Of a stretch of DNA of 64,000 bases, positions 32,726 through 43,699 are shown in pieces. Position numbers and translations under genes: made by a program. Position 1 is the first letter of the stretch. Each line of letters opens with the position of its first letter. Source of the DNA: Macrocystis pyrifera. Lineage: Eukaryota > Sar > Phaeophyceae > Laminariales > Laminariaceae. The notes under the pieces were generated by a model, which saw nothing but the letters and a program-made list of their open reading frames with translations, made no database searches and was not told where the DNA came from. The stretch lies in NCBI GenBank assembly GCA_031763025.1, contig JASSKH010000040.1, positions 372,001 through 436,000 of the forward strand. Direction: 5' to 3'.

Positions 32726-34670
32726 CCTTTCTCGGCGTACGACAGACGAAGGACGACGGGGACCCCACCCAGGCGGGAGGCCGACCACGAATATCAATTT
32801 GTTTGTTGTTGAAACTCACATAAATTTGTCCCCCAAAAGTGAACAATTACGAGCGAGTGAATTTTCTAGTTCACTTGTGTCAACGGAAGCTTCTGGATCT
32901 CAGGTCTCGGAGGGATGGTGGAATGACTCAGTGAACATGAGATAAGGTGGACAAAGTTTTGCGGAACTACTTGCCGGTTCAAAGGCAATACAGCAGTATA
33001 CATGCCAGGTAAACAGCAGTTCCAGGCACAGGACACCAATTTTTAAGAAACAGGACTTGTGGACCACGCTGAGTTTCATATTTTGAGAAGGGGTGCGTAC
33101 GTTCTCGCACACTTATTTCGGTTTATAACGACTCCCGAAGTTCTTATTTCCATGTAAATATCAGCTTACGCCTTTCGTATTCCTTGTTTTGTTACTTTTC
33201 ATACCATCAATAGGTGTCGTGTACTACTATACTACTTGTACATGTGGTACTACCGTACATAGAGTAGTGCGACGGTTGTGCTATCTGTGCAAGCTACAGA
33301 CTGCCTCTGGCGTTTCTACAGAGTAATACGATCACCGCGAGACAGCTCAGATCCACCATATGCACTACTGCTGTACCGTGCTTGCACTCCCTCGTTATAC
33401 AAGCAATGTAGCATTGGCACAGCATTGGCGCGCTGACCCTCGAGGTCTATGGTGTAGGTCGACGAGGAAGCCGTGGACTTCGCATTCGTGCGCTCTGAGG
33501 CACCAATCAGGTAAATACTTGGTATGCGCTTCGTACAAACCAGGTACGGCAGCAGTATTTGAGTCTGCTGCAAGTGCAACGCCATGCATGCTTGCATATC
33601 ACGTTGTTGCACCGCAACCCGCTGCTGTTGCAGCTTACGCATACCTGGTTTAAAATGTACAACTATTCCCTTCGAGCGCGTGTCATTATTCGTACGAGGG
33701 TGCTGCGTATGGATTGCGAGCAATCATGCACCACAGGTACATACGTACCAGGTAAACAGTGTACGTGTATACGCTCTCGTGCTGCTGTTGTACTACTAAT
33801 ACTACTGCTGTACTGCTGACTAGGAGTAGGGTTCCAGACACCGTTTGCTGCTGTGTGTGAAGTGGGAAGTGCTTCCATCCGAGCCCGTGTCACTGCATGC
33901 AGTACCACGGCCGCAGTCGTGCACCTCACCCGTTACGTACTGCTAACTGCTACGACTGCTACCAGTCAGGTTGACGAAGTTAATGTGTACCTGGTTGATG
34001 TGTACCAGGTATATACACGTGTACGGAACGGCGGTGGAAAGCAGAAAGTTGCCCCTGTATACGTGACTCCTCGTACTGGAGTCCCTGTGATACGTACGTA
34101 CGTAGGTTGTTCGTCGCTGGAACGACATGATTGCCAAGAACTGCGGTATCAAAAACCACCACCACCACCACCACCACCACCACCACCCCAGGAAATGCCC
34201 TTGAAGGAAGCTTCTGACTCTCGCCGCCGTTTCGACAAGAGGTAACCGGAAGCCGCTCGCTCGCTGCTGCAGCCCGAACTCTTTGCGTGCCCTTATCTCT
34301 CAATGCAGCGATTGCGTTGTACTTGCAGCGTAGTATACCAGGTACCTGGTACAAAGTAAACATGCATCGACTGCTTGCTATTTGTATTGTCTGATGTCCA
34401 TTTGCCCCTCGTACCTTGGCCCTGTTGACTGTTGAAAGAGGAACCAAGGGGGCTCGACGGCATGCTACCGACAGCGCGAAGTAGCTCCTCGCTGTAAGCA
34501 GTGGACGTAACATCGTGGGTAGAGAAATCGCGTGCTCCTGCTGCTGTGGTGCTGTGTCCCGCAACAGCAGTCAATGGCAACGACCTCTCACTGCCATTGA
34601 CAGCAGGTGCTACACGCTGTACGAAGGAAAACCAGGGAGTTCATGAAGCAAATGAAGCTGCCTCAACAAG
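32726..34670. other. Intergenic, no gene seen
   Basis: Rich in TACCAGGTA/TACCTGGTA and ACAGCAGTA words and a (CCA)11 tract at 34154-34187. Several short frames exist but none has a domain or supported splice sites. Confidence 0.4.
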
Positions 34671-34674
34671 GGTC

Positions 34675-35110
34675 AGGTTTAACGGTCGGATCCTGATCCT
34701 GGGGGGAGAGACGGTGTGGGTGGTGCCCGCCCTCTTGCTTCATGCCGTGCAGCAGTGATGTTGCAGAGTGACGCGAGAAATATCCACCTTTGTTGGACAC
34801 GATGTGCGAGCGCATGTCACAAGCTAGGCCCCGCGGGCGGAGATAAGGTACCGGGAAAATGGAAATTAAATAATATTTATACTGCAGTCAGTTGTGCTAC
34901 ATGTATTAATAATATTATTGTAGGAAGTTTCAATAGTTATATTATGAATACTAATAGTAGTAATTACGCTGGCCAACTACGAGTACGACGGCCGTAGCAC
35001 ACCTCGTGTCGTGGCGAGCAAGCTCCGTCCTCAAATCGCAGATCGCGCAAACCTCGCCTCTACCTTCTACCTGCTGCGTGACCTGCACGTCTCCTGTCAT
35101 GTTTTGTTTC
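34675..35110 (-). repeat. Repeat unit U1 (inverted relative to U2)
   Basis: Reverse complement matches 35145-35605: GGCGAGGTTTGCGCGA, GAGGACGGAGCTTGC, GTTGGCCAGCG, TATCTCCGCCC, CATCGTGTCCAACAAA and GGATC-GGATCCG appear in the same order. U1 and U2 are head to head around a ~35-bp centre containing CGTACGTACATACGTAC-like sequence, giving a potential hairpin with arms over 400 bp. Confidence 0.7.
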
Positions 35111-35144
35111 CTCTCGGTACGCATACGTACATACGTACACAATA

Positions 35145-35605
35145 TCTGAGATGAAACATTACACGACAGGAGAGGTGCAGGTCACGTGCGTGTAAGGTAG
35201 AAGTTCGAGAGGCCTGGACGTGGGAGGTAGAAGTTGGAGGCGAGGTTTGCGCGACTTGAGGACGGAGCTTGCTCGGCACGAGGTGTGCTAAAACCGCCGC
35301 AGTTGGCCAGCGTACTCACTACTATTCAAAACTAGTAACTATTGATGCATGTAACACAGTAGTCTCCCTAAATCTTAATATTTCTCTCGCACCTTTTTTT
35401 TTTGTCGCCTCTGGTGCGGGAGTATTTTCGATTTTCCCTGTACCCTATCTCCGCCCCGCGACAGGGCCTAATTTACGACAAGCGCTCGTACATCGTGTCC
35501 AACAAACGTGGAGATTCCTCGCGTCACTCTCTGCAACATCACTGCTGTATGGCATGAAGCAAGCGAGGGCGGGCCCAGGATCACCAGGATCCGACCGTCT
35601 GTACG
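35145..35605 (+). repeat. Repeat unit U2
   Basis: Plus-strand copy of the unit. It ends in AGGATCCGACCG and is followed directly by U3 in the same orientation. Origin not recognised. Confidence 0.7.
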
Positions 35606-37065
35606 TATATTCTGTACACATAATATCTGAGATGAAACGTTATACACGGCAGGAGACAGACGTGTAGTTCACGCACGTACCATACATAGAAGGTAGAAGT
35701 TGGAGGCGAGGTTTGCGCGATTTGAGGACGGAGCTTGCCCGGCACGAGGTATGCCGGAACCGCCGTAGTTGGCCAGCGAAATTACTACTACTATTGATAG
35801 GGCTGTGAGTGGGCTGGAGTTCCCGCCTAGTTGTTAGTTGGCTGGCATAGTCGATTAAACTCAGGCGAGCGTAGCGAATCAAAAGAAAAAAACCCGGCCG
35901 AGGAGGCCCCGCTGGGGACGCCCCCGGGGGGCCCGCCGAAGGCACTTCCGGAGGATCGCGCTGAAGGCTCCGCCGGAGGCAAAAAAATGCGCTAGTGGGC
36001 TTCGTTTTACACTCGAAAAGTGTGACAAATCGGCCAGGTTCATCTCTGGTTTTGATCACGAAAGGTAAAGTTTGAAGTTCGTCTCAGGTTGTCAGACGTT
36101 ACAGGGAGGCACCAGAAATATGGACATGCCGTCCCCGTTTGGGGATCTCTCACTGGTGGTGATACATTTTGTCGTAACGGTAAATGCTCGTGCGGCACGC
36201 AGTAGCAGACCAGCAAAATATCACAAAAAACACATGGAAAACGGACTGGGACCTCTTCTGCAACAAGTAGCATAGATAATAGAGTATTTATCGCCGGCGA
36301 TTCAGCGATTCAAGAACGGTTCATAGTTGAGCAAGCAAATACCATGTGATACCCTTAGTGGTGTTTAATGAGTTACCAACTAACACACAAAACGAATTTG
36401 TGCTTTACGAGATTTCATTTCTGGGCCTTACGGTCCTCGCTCAATAGACACGCAGCTCAGCGAGCATCGCTCAAACATCCGAGCCAGAGGTGCTCATCAT
36501 CCACTGGACACTGAAAATACTAAAGAGAGAGACATCGTCGATGGCGATGGGTTGATGCGCCATGAGTTGCAGAAAACCTCTCTTTGTGCTCGCAGCGTGG
36601 TTAGATAGTCAGCTAGTGGTAGTAGTACTGCTTGGAGATACCAGGAAATACATACCCGTACCAAACAAGCCTTCCTACAAGCAAGGAAACCCAAACGTGA
36701 AAAATAGTTGGAAAGTTAGCACCGCCGCAACAAACTATAACCCCTAGCCAACTAATAACTAGCTGGCGACTAATAGTCAGCCAACTCACAGCCCTAACTA
36801 TTGATGTATGTAACACAGTTATTAATAGTAGTCTCCCCAAATCTTAATATTTCTCTCGCGCGTTTTTTTTTTTTCGTCCCCTCTGGCGCGGGCGTATTTT
36901 CTTTGTTTCCCTGTGCCTTATCTCCGCCCGCGACGGAGCCTAGTTTACGACATGCGCTCGCACATCGTGTCCAACAAATGTGAAGATTCCTCGCGTCAAT
37001 CTCTGCAATATCACTGCTGCACGGCATGACGCAAGAGGGCGGGCCCAGGATCAGGATCCGCATGA
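35606..37065 (+). repeat. Repeat unit U3, split by a hAT element
   Basis: Matches U2 from ATAATATCTGAGATGAAAC to GGATCAGGATCCG once the 999-bp insertion at 35798-36796 and its 8-bp duplication are set aside. The intact U2 gives the pre-insertion sequence ACTATTGATG-ATGTAACACAG. Confidence 0.7.
35798..36796. mobile_element. 999-bp non-autonomous hAT element with a perfect 8-bp target duplication
   Basis: Terminal inverted repeat TAGGGCTGTGAGT and ACTCACAGCCCTA at the two ends, flanked by ACTATTGA at 35790-35797 and again at 36797-36804. The empty site is preserved in repeat U2 at about 35338. Subterminal TAGTTGTTAGTTGGCTGGC and GGCTGACTATTAGT words repeat in both orientations. The interior includes a GC-rich stretch (about 35895-35985) and no recognisable transposase. 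Confidence 0.9.
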
Positions 37066-37635
37066 ATAACACGCAACGCCCCCCACCCCCAATTCTACTA
37101 CTATTGCAGGCATCTGGCACGTTTACCTGGTACGAGGTAGCTGCTACTATCCACCGGCGCAACCCCCTGCTACCTTACCTACGGCCCGCTACAGATATCA
37201 GAGTATACTTTCACCAGAAATTTTGCACTGCACACGAGTTCTGAGTGTGGAACACGGTTCGCGCTGCAAGCAGGCAATGAGAGCCACACCGGTGGGCGGG
37301 TGGGGGGATGGGTGGGTGCTGGGTGTTCGTTACCTGGAACATTCAAGTCTAAGCTCTTCAGGGGAGTGAAGACTGTTGCAGCCCGACGCTATATGCCTAC
37401 GCTTGTGGCGAAGACGCGCAAAGCGCGAGCACGGTAGTCTCCCTGGCCACATGCCCGTCCCTGGAGATAACAAAAAATAGCCCACGCCCTTATGATTCCC
37501 GCCCAAAACGACGGGGGCGCGTATTTCTTCAATCATGCGAGCATTTTCATGCTTGTTGTGGGCGCCACGAGGAGGACGCAACACAACTAAGGTTCCATCC
37601 GAACCAAAGACCTCTGCCTGAGTCGGCGCGGTCAC
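37066..37635. other. Region downstream of paralogue-pair gene 2
   Basis: On the minus strand a frame stays open from the end of the Cys-rich exon (37671-37330 in another frame), with a GSDGTLVVLRPPRG segment vaguely like the GGRRHVVVF exon of gene 1. The similarity is too weak to call an exon. Confidence 0.3.
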
Positions 37636-37823
37636 CAGCGCTGGCAACGGCAAGCCCTGGCCCGCTTGCATCCGAAGTCACGCGCGTCGTAGTTCCCTTG
37701 CAGCTCGCGGCGGGGGGCGTCAGCGCAGAAGTCGCAGATGAGCGCCAGGTTGTTCGGGGTCCAGTTGATCTGTCCTTCCTTCTGGCCACATGTCGTGCAC
37801 CCCTTGCCAGATTCCGCCGGCGC
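37636..37823 (-). CDS. Paralogue-pair gene 2, cysteine-rich CxxC/CADAPRR exon
   Basis: 188 nt, acceptor TTTGCAAG, then 62 residues plus two bases ending at GTGACC. Encodes CTTC (residues 9-12), NWTP (20-23), CDFCADAPRR (30-39), ARD (47-49) and ARACRC (55-60). Ungapped 50% identity to 17188-17375, with the same length and phases. Of the cysteines, those at 9, 12, 30, 33, 58 and 60 are conserved between the two copies, while those at 19, 28 and 43 of gene 1 are not. The conserved six would fit a zinc site. It ends either by splicing at GTGACC or with the in-frame TGA that overlaps that donor. Confidence 0.8.
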
Positions 37824-38238
37824 CTTGCAAACGTGCGGGAGGAAGGGGAGGGTGGTAGTGGTGGGATATTTCGGTTGCATGACTTGGGCCGGGGTACATT
37901 TCGGCTTGTTGGTGGGCACGGCGGCGGTGGCGGTGGCAGCGGAAGGGGGGGGGTACCAGCGCAAGTAAACAGGGGTTTTTAGGGGTTGACGGGAGCCAAA
38001 AGGTGTCCCGCTGCTTGGTGTTTTCCATGTGAAACACATCCCCGATCAGAAGATCATGATGACGTGGCAACGTGGACGCAAATGTGTACACGTATGCACA
38101 AACCAACAGTAGCACTGGGAAAGAACCGTTGGCACTGATGTGAAACGCGGCTGCAAATCGAGGCTGCGAAAGAGGCATTAGCGCTGGTTCGAAACACGGG
38201 CCGCAGATCGAGACCGAGCAAAAACGCTATTTACGCAC

Positions 38239-38364
38239 CTTGAGGAAGAGGTCCTCTGCCGGGACGTTCCAGATAATGCGACCACCCTCGTTCCAGTCGT
38301 TCCGCATGTCTCGACCACCAGGCTGCACGTACCATACATCCTTTCCCTCGCCCGCCGTCTCGCG
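38239..38364 (-). CDS. Paralogue-pair gene 2, WYVQPGGR exon
   Basis: 42 codons, phase 0 to 0, acceptor TTTCTCCAACAG and donor GTGCGT. Encodes KDVWYVQPGGR, DW, GGRIIWNVP and DLFLK. Counterpart of 13564-13686. Separated from the Cys-rich exon by a 415-nt intron. Confidence 0.75.
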
Positions 38365-39093
38365 CTGTTGGAGAAAGCACAAGTAGGCGATAATGACGAT
38401 CAGCGCTTGGCAACAGCAAGCGTGAACAAAACAAGGGGCACGGGCTTGTCGAGAGGGAGAAAGTTCCGTGGTTTCTGTTGCTAGCGATCAACGAACGGCG
38501 CGCCACTGCTACTATAACGCGGCCTACTGCATGTGCCGTACAACAGGCTTATGTGTTGTACTACAGTAGGACTTTCCACCATTCAAAAATTACATCCTAC
38601 AAACAGGTGGACCAATCAGAAAACTGCGGGCATGATTTGTTTTTTCTCTCTACAGGCTACTGTGTATACTGCAAGTTATTGTGCTGTACAGGCTAGGGTA
38701 ACCCCACCGCAGGCTAGGGCAAAGTTAACACAGCCTCTGGTTCGGTTGCGAAGCTCATCAATAACAGCCAAACACTCCCCCCACATGCGCTATCTTCTCT
38801 AGTCTTCGTCGTACGTATCGTACCGAGATGCCATAAAGCAAGCAAGTATCAGGTTGAAATGAGCACGCCAGAAATACGTACATATGCAAGAGTTTTATTG
38901 TTGTACTTACGTATTACGGTTAACTTTGTATTCCAAAGTAGAAATTGTTCACACTCAAGTTATCCTCCAAATTATTTTTGATCCGGAGGGTACAGTCTTG
39001 ACAACGTTGTTTATCATTTTCCTATTAAAATAATAGTTTTCTCTTGAAATGAAATCCGGTCAAAAGTATTTTTACAAGGGCCAGAGGAGTCAC

Positions 39094-39237
39094 CTTGCTC
39101 TGCCGGATTAGAGTAACCGGAAGGTAAATCAGCTTGCCGGGCATAGCTTCGTTACGTTCTTCGTCAAAACTGCGAACGCGGGCCCACATCTCCCTCGCGT
39201 CTTCTGGGTCCGCCTGGCAACAGTGAACCTCCTTCGT
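39094..39237 (-). CDS. Paralogue-pair gene 2, EVHCC exon
   Basis: 48 codons, phase 0 to 0, acceptor CTGACCAG (a stronger upstream TTTCTTCAG at about 39270 is an alternative that would add 11 basic residues) and donor GTGACT. Encodes KEVHCC, DPEDAREMWA, EAMPG and YLPVTLIR. Counterpart of 11683-11832. Confidence 0.7.
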
Positions 39238-39299
39238 CTGGTCAGCGCGACGCCGCCGCTTCGCTCTCTGAAGAAAGGGGCGTAGAGGAGCGGGGGGTG

Positions 39300-40620
39300 G
39301 AGCGGAGGGGAGGGAGAGGAGGAGAGCGGAGGAAGGGGGGGGCGGGGCTCGAATTGGATATCGTGGCGCTGGTGCTCAGCACCGCATGACGATTTGGGTA
39401 TGTACCACACAAAAACGCGGGTGGGCCGCGCGAATTAGGTATACGGAACATCGACTTCTTCCTCGGGATGGGTATTGGTACTGGCATGCGCGCGTTGCAT
39501 TTTTGACAGGTGGACAACTTCGAAGAGTAGCAAGTCCTACCTTAGTTAATCACGTCAAAAGGCACCGTTGCAAGCTTCCTTATTGGTTCCCCCGTGGTTG
39601 TGTTCTTCTTTCTGGCAGTGTTCCCTTGACGTTTTATGAGTGAGCAACGCTGAAGCTCATACTGCTGCACATTGTCGGATGACAAACGTACTGACAAAAA
39701 TAATATAACTACATTGTTGTCGTATCCCGTTTTAGTGTCGAAAACTCGCAAACCGTTGATATCAGAGGCGAAACGGGTTCATAAGCAACAAAAAAGGGGT
39801 CAACAGTGCTAAGCCGGCCGTAGTATTTGCCTCGGGTGCCGCTCAACTTCCCATGGAGAAGGTCAGATAGACTCCCATCGACTGCACACCTCCAAGCGAA
39901 TGCGCGACAATGTTACTGGTGGCCTTCGCGGGAAATTATATCCCTGGAATTTGGACCTTGCTGTATATAGCTTGAACTCATGGGTGGCGTACCGCTAATT
40001 GCGGTCGAATGTCCAATCACGGCCGATGCCTTTTGTGATGGTTACCGAGGGCGCTCTTGTTTTATTTCGGTTCCTGCACGCGTGGGGTCCGCGGTAAGGA
40101 CGAAGCGATGATGGGCAAGGTGTGCTGCCACTAGCAGGGGCTACTCGTAAGAAGGATAAGCTAGTATGGGCATCGTCGTGTCAAAGTCGGCTGACACGCG
40201 GTCATACCTCACAGCCTTATGGAAAATAAAGCACACCTCGGCAGGGTTGCTTTGTTCGTTGGCTGGTCTGGGACTATGGAAAGGTAAGTTGCCCGCCCCA
40301 CGACGACATGTTGCTGGTGTGTGCTGTGTGGAGAGGTTACCGGATCACCCTATCTGGACCGTCTTTTCGTCGTTTTTCGCCATCAGCGTGACGTACGGAG
40401 CCCATCTTCCCCCATCCCCCCCGCCCCACCCCACCTTCTGAAGTAAACAAACCAGGTGAAGCTATCACTGCGTCGAGTACCGCTAACTGTCTGTACTTTT
40501 TCCATCAACCGATTGGCCCCCCCCCCCCCCACCCCCAACGACAGAGAAGGCTTACGGTATTTTTTTCGTCGCTGTTTCATAGAAAAAAAAGCGAAAATAA
40601 CGTAAACGAACACCCCGCAC
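39300..40620 (-). other. Probable intron of paralogue-pair gene 2
   Basis: No exon could be matched to gene 1 here. A minus-strand frame with CQKC (about 39490-39510) and another ending KLATVPFDVIN (about 39542-39610) are possible but unsupported. A poly(C) of 14 lies at about 40517-40530. Confidence 0.35.
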
Positions 40621-40848
40621 CTTTTCCTTCGAATCGGCGTTGGACCTACGCCTCTTGTTTTTCCCGCTTGCGTTCTTGAATGGACGGGCACGAGCACTGC
40701 TGGTGTCGGAGCCTCGCCGCGGGACCAAGCCGTCAACGGCACGGGTACGAGCGCTGCTGTCGTCGGAGCCTCGTGGCGTAGCCAAGCCGTCGTGAGAACC
40801 CGCATTAGACGATAACTTGTCGGCCGTTGAGTCCTCGACCTTCACCTT
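40621..40848 (-). CDS. Possible upstream exon of paralogue-pair gene 2, disordered and basic
   Basis: 76 codons, phase 0 to 0, between GGAATCAG and a GTGCGG donor. An in-frame TAG just upstream requires an acceptor here. Encodes two ~20-residue repeats (DGLATPRGSDDSSARTR and DGLVPRRGSDTSSARAR), then GKNKRRRSN, which could be a nuclear localisation signal. Phase and strand fit the downstream EVHCC exon. Membership of this gene is inferred from position. A gene 1 counterpart could be the frame ending RGGMK at a GTGCGA donor (10850), but sequence similarity is not evident. Confidence 0.45.
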
Positions 40849-41193
40849 CTGATTCCCCTAGGGTGTATCCACACGCACGTGTATACAGCAGGAGGAAGAC
40901 GAGGGGGCGCGGCCGAAATCGCCAAGTTAATAGACTATTAAACGGACGCGGGGAGACACCATTCATTACCAGAAACAGGGATTGGGGGAAGGGCGGGATA
41001 GAGCGGTGTGGGGCGAAATTAGGGATGGAGGGAGGGCAGTAAGTGTTTGGAACACGTGCGCTACCACCGAAGCAAGAGGACACGTCTTGTTGGCCTCGTG
41101 GGCTTTCGTACAGCCCGCGCTGGGCAGGAGTCAAGCCAATGGCAACCCAAGACGTAGGTCGTGACGGGTCATCTAGCCCCACCCAGACGGGGG

Positions 41194-41514
41194 GGTCAGG
41201 ACAACATGGACTCCGAGGCACTCACGGAAAGGCTGAAACATGGCATCAAGAGACAAATTATCGTCGAAATCGGCGGTCTTGCGAGCGTGAGCGGTCTAAA
41301 GCTGATGAACGTTGCGGTCGGCATTCCGGACGTGTTGCAGTAGTATACTGATAGCTTGTACGAGAACTCCAATACGTTCGGAAGACCGGCCGCAACTCTC
41401 GCCAACTCTAGACCGCACACACTCGCAGGGCCGCCGATTTCGACGAGATCTTCTCTTTCAATGCCATGCTTCAACGTTTGCGTGGGTGCTTCGAAGTTCG
41501 AAGTTGTCCTGACC
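41194..41514. repeat. Inverted duplication of a coding segment
   Basis: Arms 41194-41338 and 41375-41514 are inverted copies separated by ~36 bp. The plus arm encodes a 45-residue frame (41206-41343) with LKHGIKR, VEIGGLASVSGLKL and VAVGIPDVLQ. The minus arm encodes LKHGIERE, LVEIGGPASVCGLEL and VAAGLPNVLE. The similarity is better kept in protein than in DNA third positions, so both derive from a constrained coding sequence. The family is unknown. A transcript across it would fold into a long hairpin. Confidence 0.65.
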
Positions 41515-42143
41515 CGCGGCCTGGAGGGGACTGGATGATGACCCGCTACGGATTGTTTGTCTGCACTTCTGCAAATAACGCAGAGGCAGGTTATGGGAGG
41601 TCATACATAGAGAGAGACAAAGTAGCAGTCAGTCAGGCACGGAGGGGTGGAGAGAAGGCAGGAGGGGGGGAGACAATGTGTTGGTTAGCGGTCTACTTAT
41701 GGCCCGTCAAGGCCTCTTGAGACTTGTTATGCTGGTTATACTGTGGGAATGTTCCTCGACGACTGTTCTTCAACCATCGCAATCGTCTTTGGAAGGAAGA
41801 AGGAACACATTATATTTGCCATCAAACGCTTCCTTTCTAAAACAATCGACATATTACTGCACCGACATTTGTGCTGCGTGTCATCACCATGGCAACAGCG
41901 CACTCATTGAGGTCTAAGCGTGGCAATCGATCAAGGGATGATGACGAAATAGCTCGTACAAAAGTAGAGCTCTCCAGACTAAACGAAGTGCCGAAAACAT
42001 CATCGTCCGGGGGGAGGGGGATCGCACTGAAAGCAGTAGAGCACACCCCTATCAGAAGACCCGCCCGATACGCTGAGCACTGCATCACAAAGACTGCTCA
42101 CGCCAAGCTCACCGGAACACGTTTCTTCTCAACGATGAGCTCG

Positions 42144-43325
42144 TCACCCCCCCCTCCCGGGCCCTTGGTTCTTCCTTGACCGCACCGAAGACTTGGTTGC
42201 GATTCTCATTGTCGTTTGTGAAAAATTCTGGCTCGTCATTGGGCTTGCGCGACGACTGTACCTCGGTCTCGAGCACGGGGTGGCTGGAATACCCCCCCTG
42301 CGACGACCTTCCCAGGAAGTGGCTGAAATACCTCCCTGACTCGAACTCCCCACTTTCACTGATGCCTCAATTTTGACCTCGCTCCTCTCCCGGGTCCTCG
42401 GCTCTTCATTGATCTCCCCAAAGACTCGTCGGTGACTCTCACTATTGATAGCGTTCGTGCAAACTCCAGGCTCGCCGTTGTGCTCGCGCGACGGCTGTGC
42501 TTCGGTCTCGGGCACGGGGTGGCTGGAATACCCCCCCTGCGACGACCTTCCCAAGAGGTGGCTGAAATACCTCCCCTGACTCGACCTTCCCACTTTTACT
42601 GATTCCTCAATTTTGATCTCGCTCCTCTCTCGGGTCCTCGGCTCTTCATTGATCGCCCCAAAGACTCGGTGGTGACTATCAGTATTAATAGCGTTCGTGC
42701 AAACTCCAGGATCGCTGTTGTGCTCGTGCGACAGCTGCACTTCGGTCTCGGGCAGGAGATGACTAGAATACCTCCCCTGCGACGGCCTTCCCAGGAGGTG
42801 GCTGAAATACCTCCCCTGACACGAATTTCCTACTTTCACCGATGCCTCAACATTCTCCTCGCCCCTCTCCCGGGTCCTCGGCTCTTCATTGATCGCCCCG
42901 AAGCCTCGATGGTGATTCTCACTATTAAATACTTTCGTGCAAGCTCCAGACTCGCCGTTGTGCTCACGCGACGGCTGTGCCTCGGTCTCGGGCGGGGGGT
43001 GGTTGAAATGCGTCCCCTGGGACGACCTTCCTAGGAGGTGGCTGAAATACCTCCCCCGACACGACCTTCCCACTTTCACCGATGCCTCAACATTCACCTC
43101 GCCCTTCTGCGGGTTCCTCGGCCCTTCTTTGAACGCCCCGAAGGCTCGGTGGAGATTCTCACTATCGTTCGAAGAACCTCCAGGCCCGTCACTATGCTTG
43201 CGTGGCGGCTGTGCCTCGGTCTCGGGCAGGATATGGCTGAAATGCATCCCCTTCGACGCCCTTGGCGCTTTCACTGCTGGTTCAGCTCTAGCTTTGGGGT
43301 GAGAGACCCTACTGGATGTAGTCAT
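42144..43325 (-). CDS. Protein with tandem 80-residue repeats, unknown function
   Basis: 393 codons from ATG 43325. After ~24 residues it is built of four to five repeats of 78-80 residues (240 bp), each with SxxLPETEAQPS, EHN, FGAINEEPRTRER, EASVKVG and QGRYFSHLLG. The composition is hydrophilic with no membrane segment or known domain. In the last repeat one C is missing from the CCTCCCC run at about 42337 compared with the other repeats. This shifts the frame, so the final ~65 residues do not match, while the expected motifs continue in another frame. Either the gene is decaying at its 3' end or this is an allelic or assembly difference. Introns cannot be excluded. Confidence 0.6.
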   Translation of the reverse strand: MTTSSRVSHPKARAEPAVKAPRASKGMHFSHILPETEAQPPRKHSDGPGGSSNDSENLHRAFGAFKEGPRNPQKGEVNVEASVKVGRSCRGRYFSHLLGRSSQGTHFNHPPPETEAQPSREHNGESGACTKVFNSENHHRGFGAINEEPRTRERGEENVEASVKVGNSCQGRYFSHLLGRPSQGRYSSHLLPETEVQLSHEHNSDPGVCTNAINTDSHHRVFGAINEEPRTRERSEIKIEESVKVGRSSQGRYFSHLLGRSSQGGYSSHPVPETEAQPSREHNGEPGVCTNAINSESHRRVFGEINEEPRTRERSEVKIEASVKVGSSSQGGISATSWEGRRRGGIPATPCSRPRYSRRASPMTSQNFSQTTMRIATKSSVRSRKNQGPGRGG

Positions 43326-43699
43326 GTTATCGTCTGTCGCGAGGGAGGGTTGATCGACCTGGGTTGCATCGCATCAATCAGAGGGAGCAACAGCGAGGTT
43401 ACTTGTTGGAACTACATCCACGTTTCCGCGAGCGACACACTACGAGTACAACAGTTGGAATTAGGGTACGACGACTTTTGTGCAGTGGCATATAGAAGGG
43501 CTAAAGTTGGTGTGACCGACCGCATCGGGAGGATGTCATCAGGTGCACTGCTACAGCCAACCAAAGTGGCTGTGTGGCAACCCGAACACAGTAAGATTCG
43601 GGAAAGGTGTTCCCCAAATTACATGCGTTTTCTTAAAGAGAATGCGCGGTCTGGACGCTGTAGACATAAAGCCTACTGAGCGAACCGAAACTGTACTAT

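Noticed and set aside
42176-43679. Plus-strand frames opposite the 80-residue-repeat gene
   Set aside because: They are shorter and broken, while the minus frame stays open over more than four repeats.
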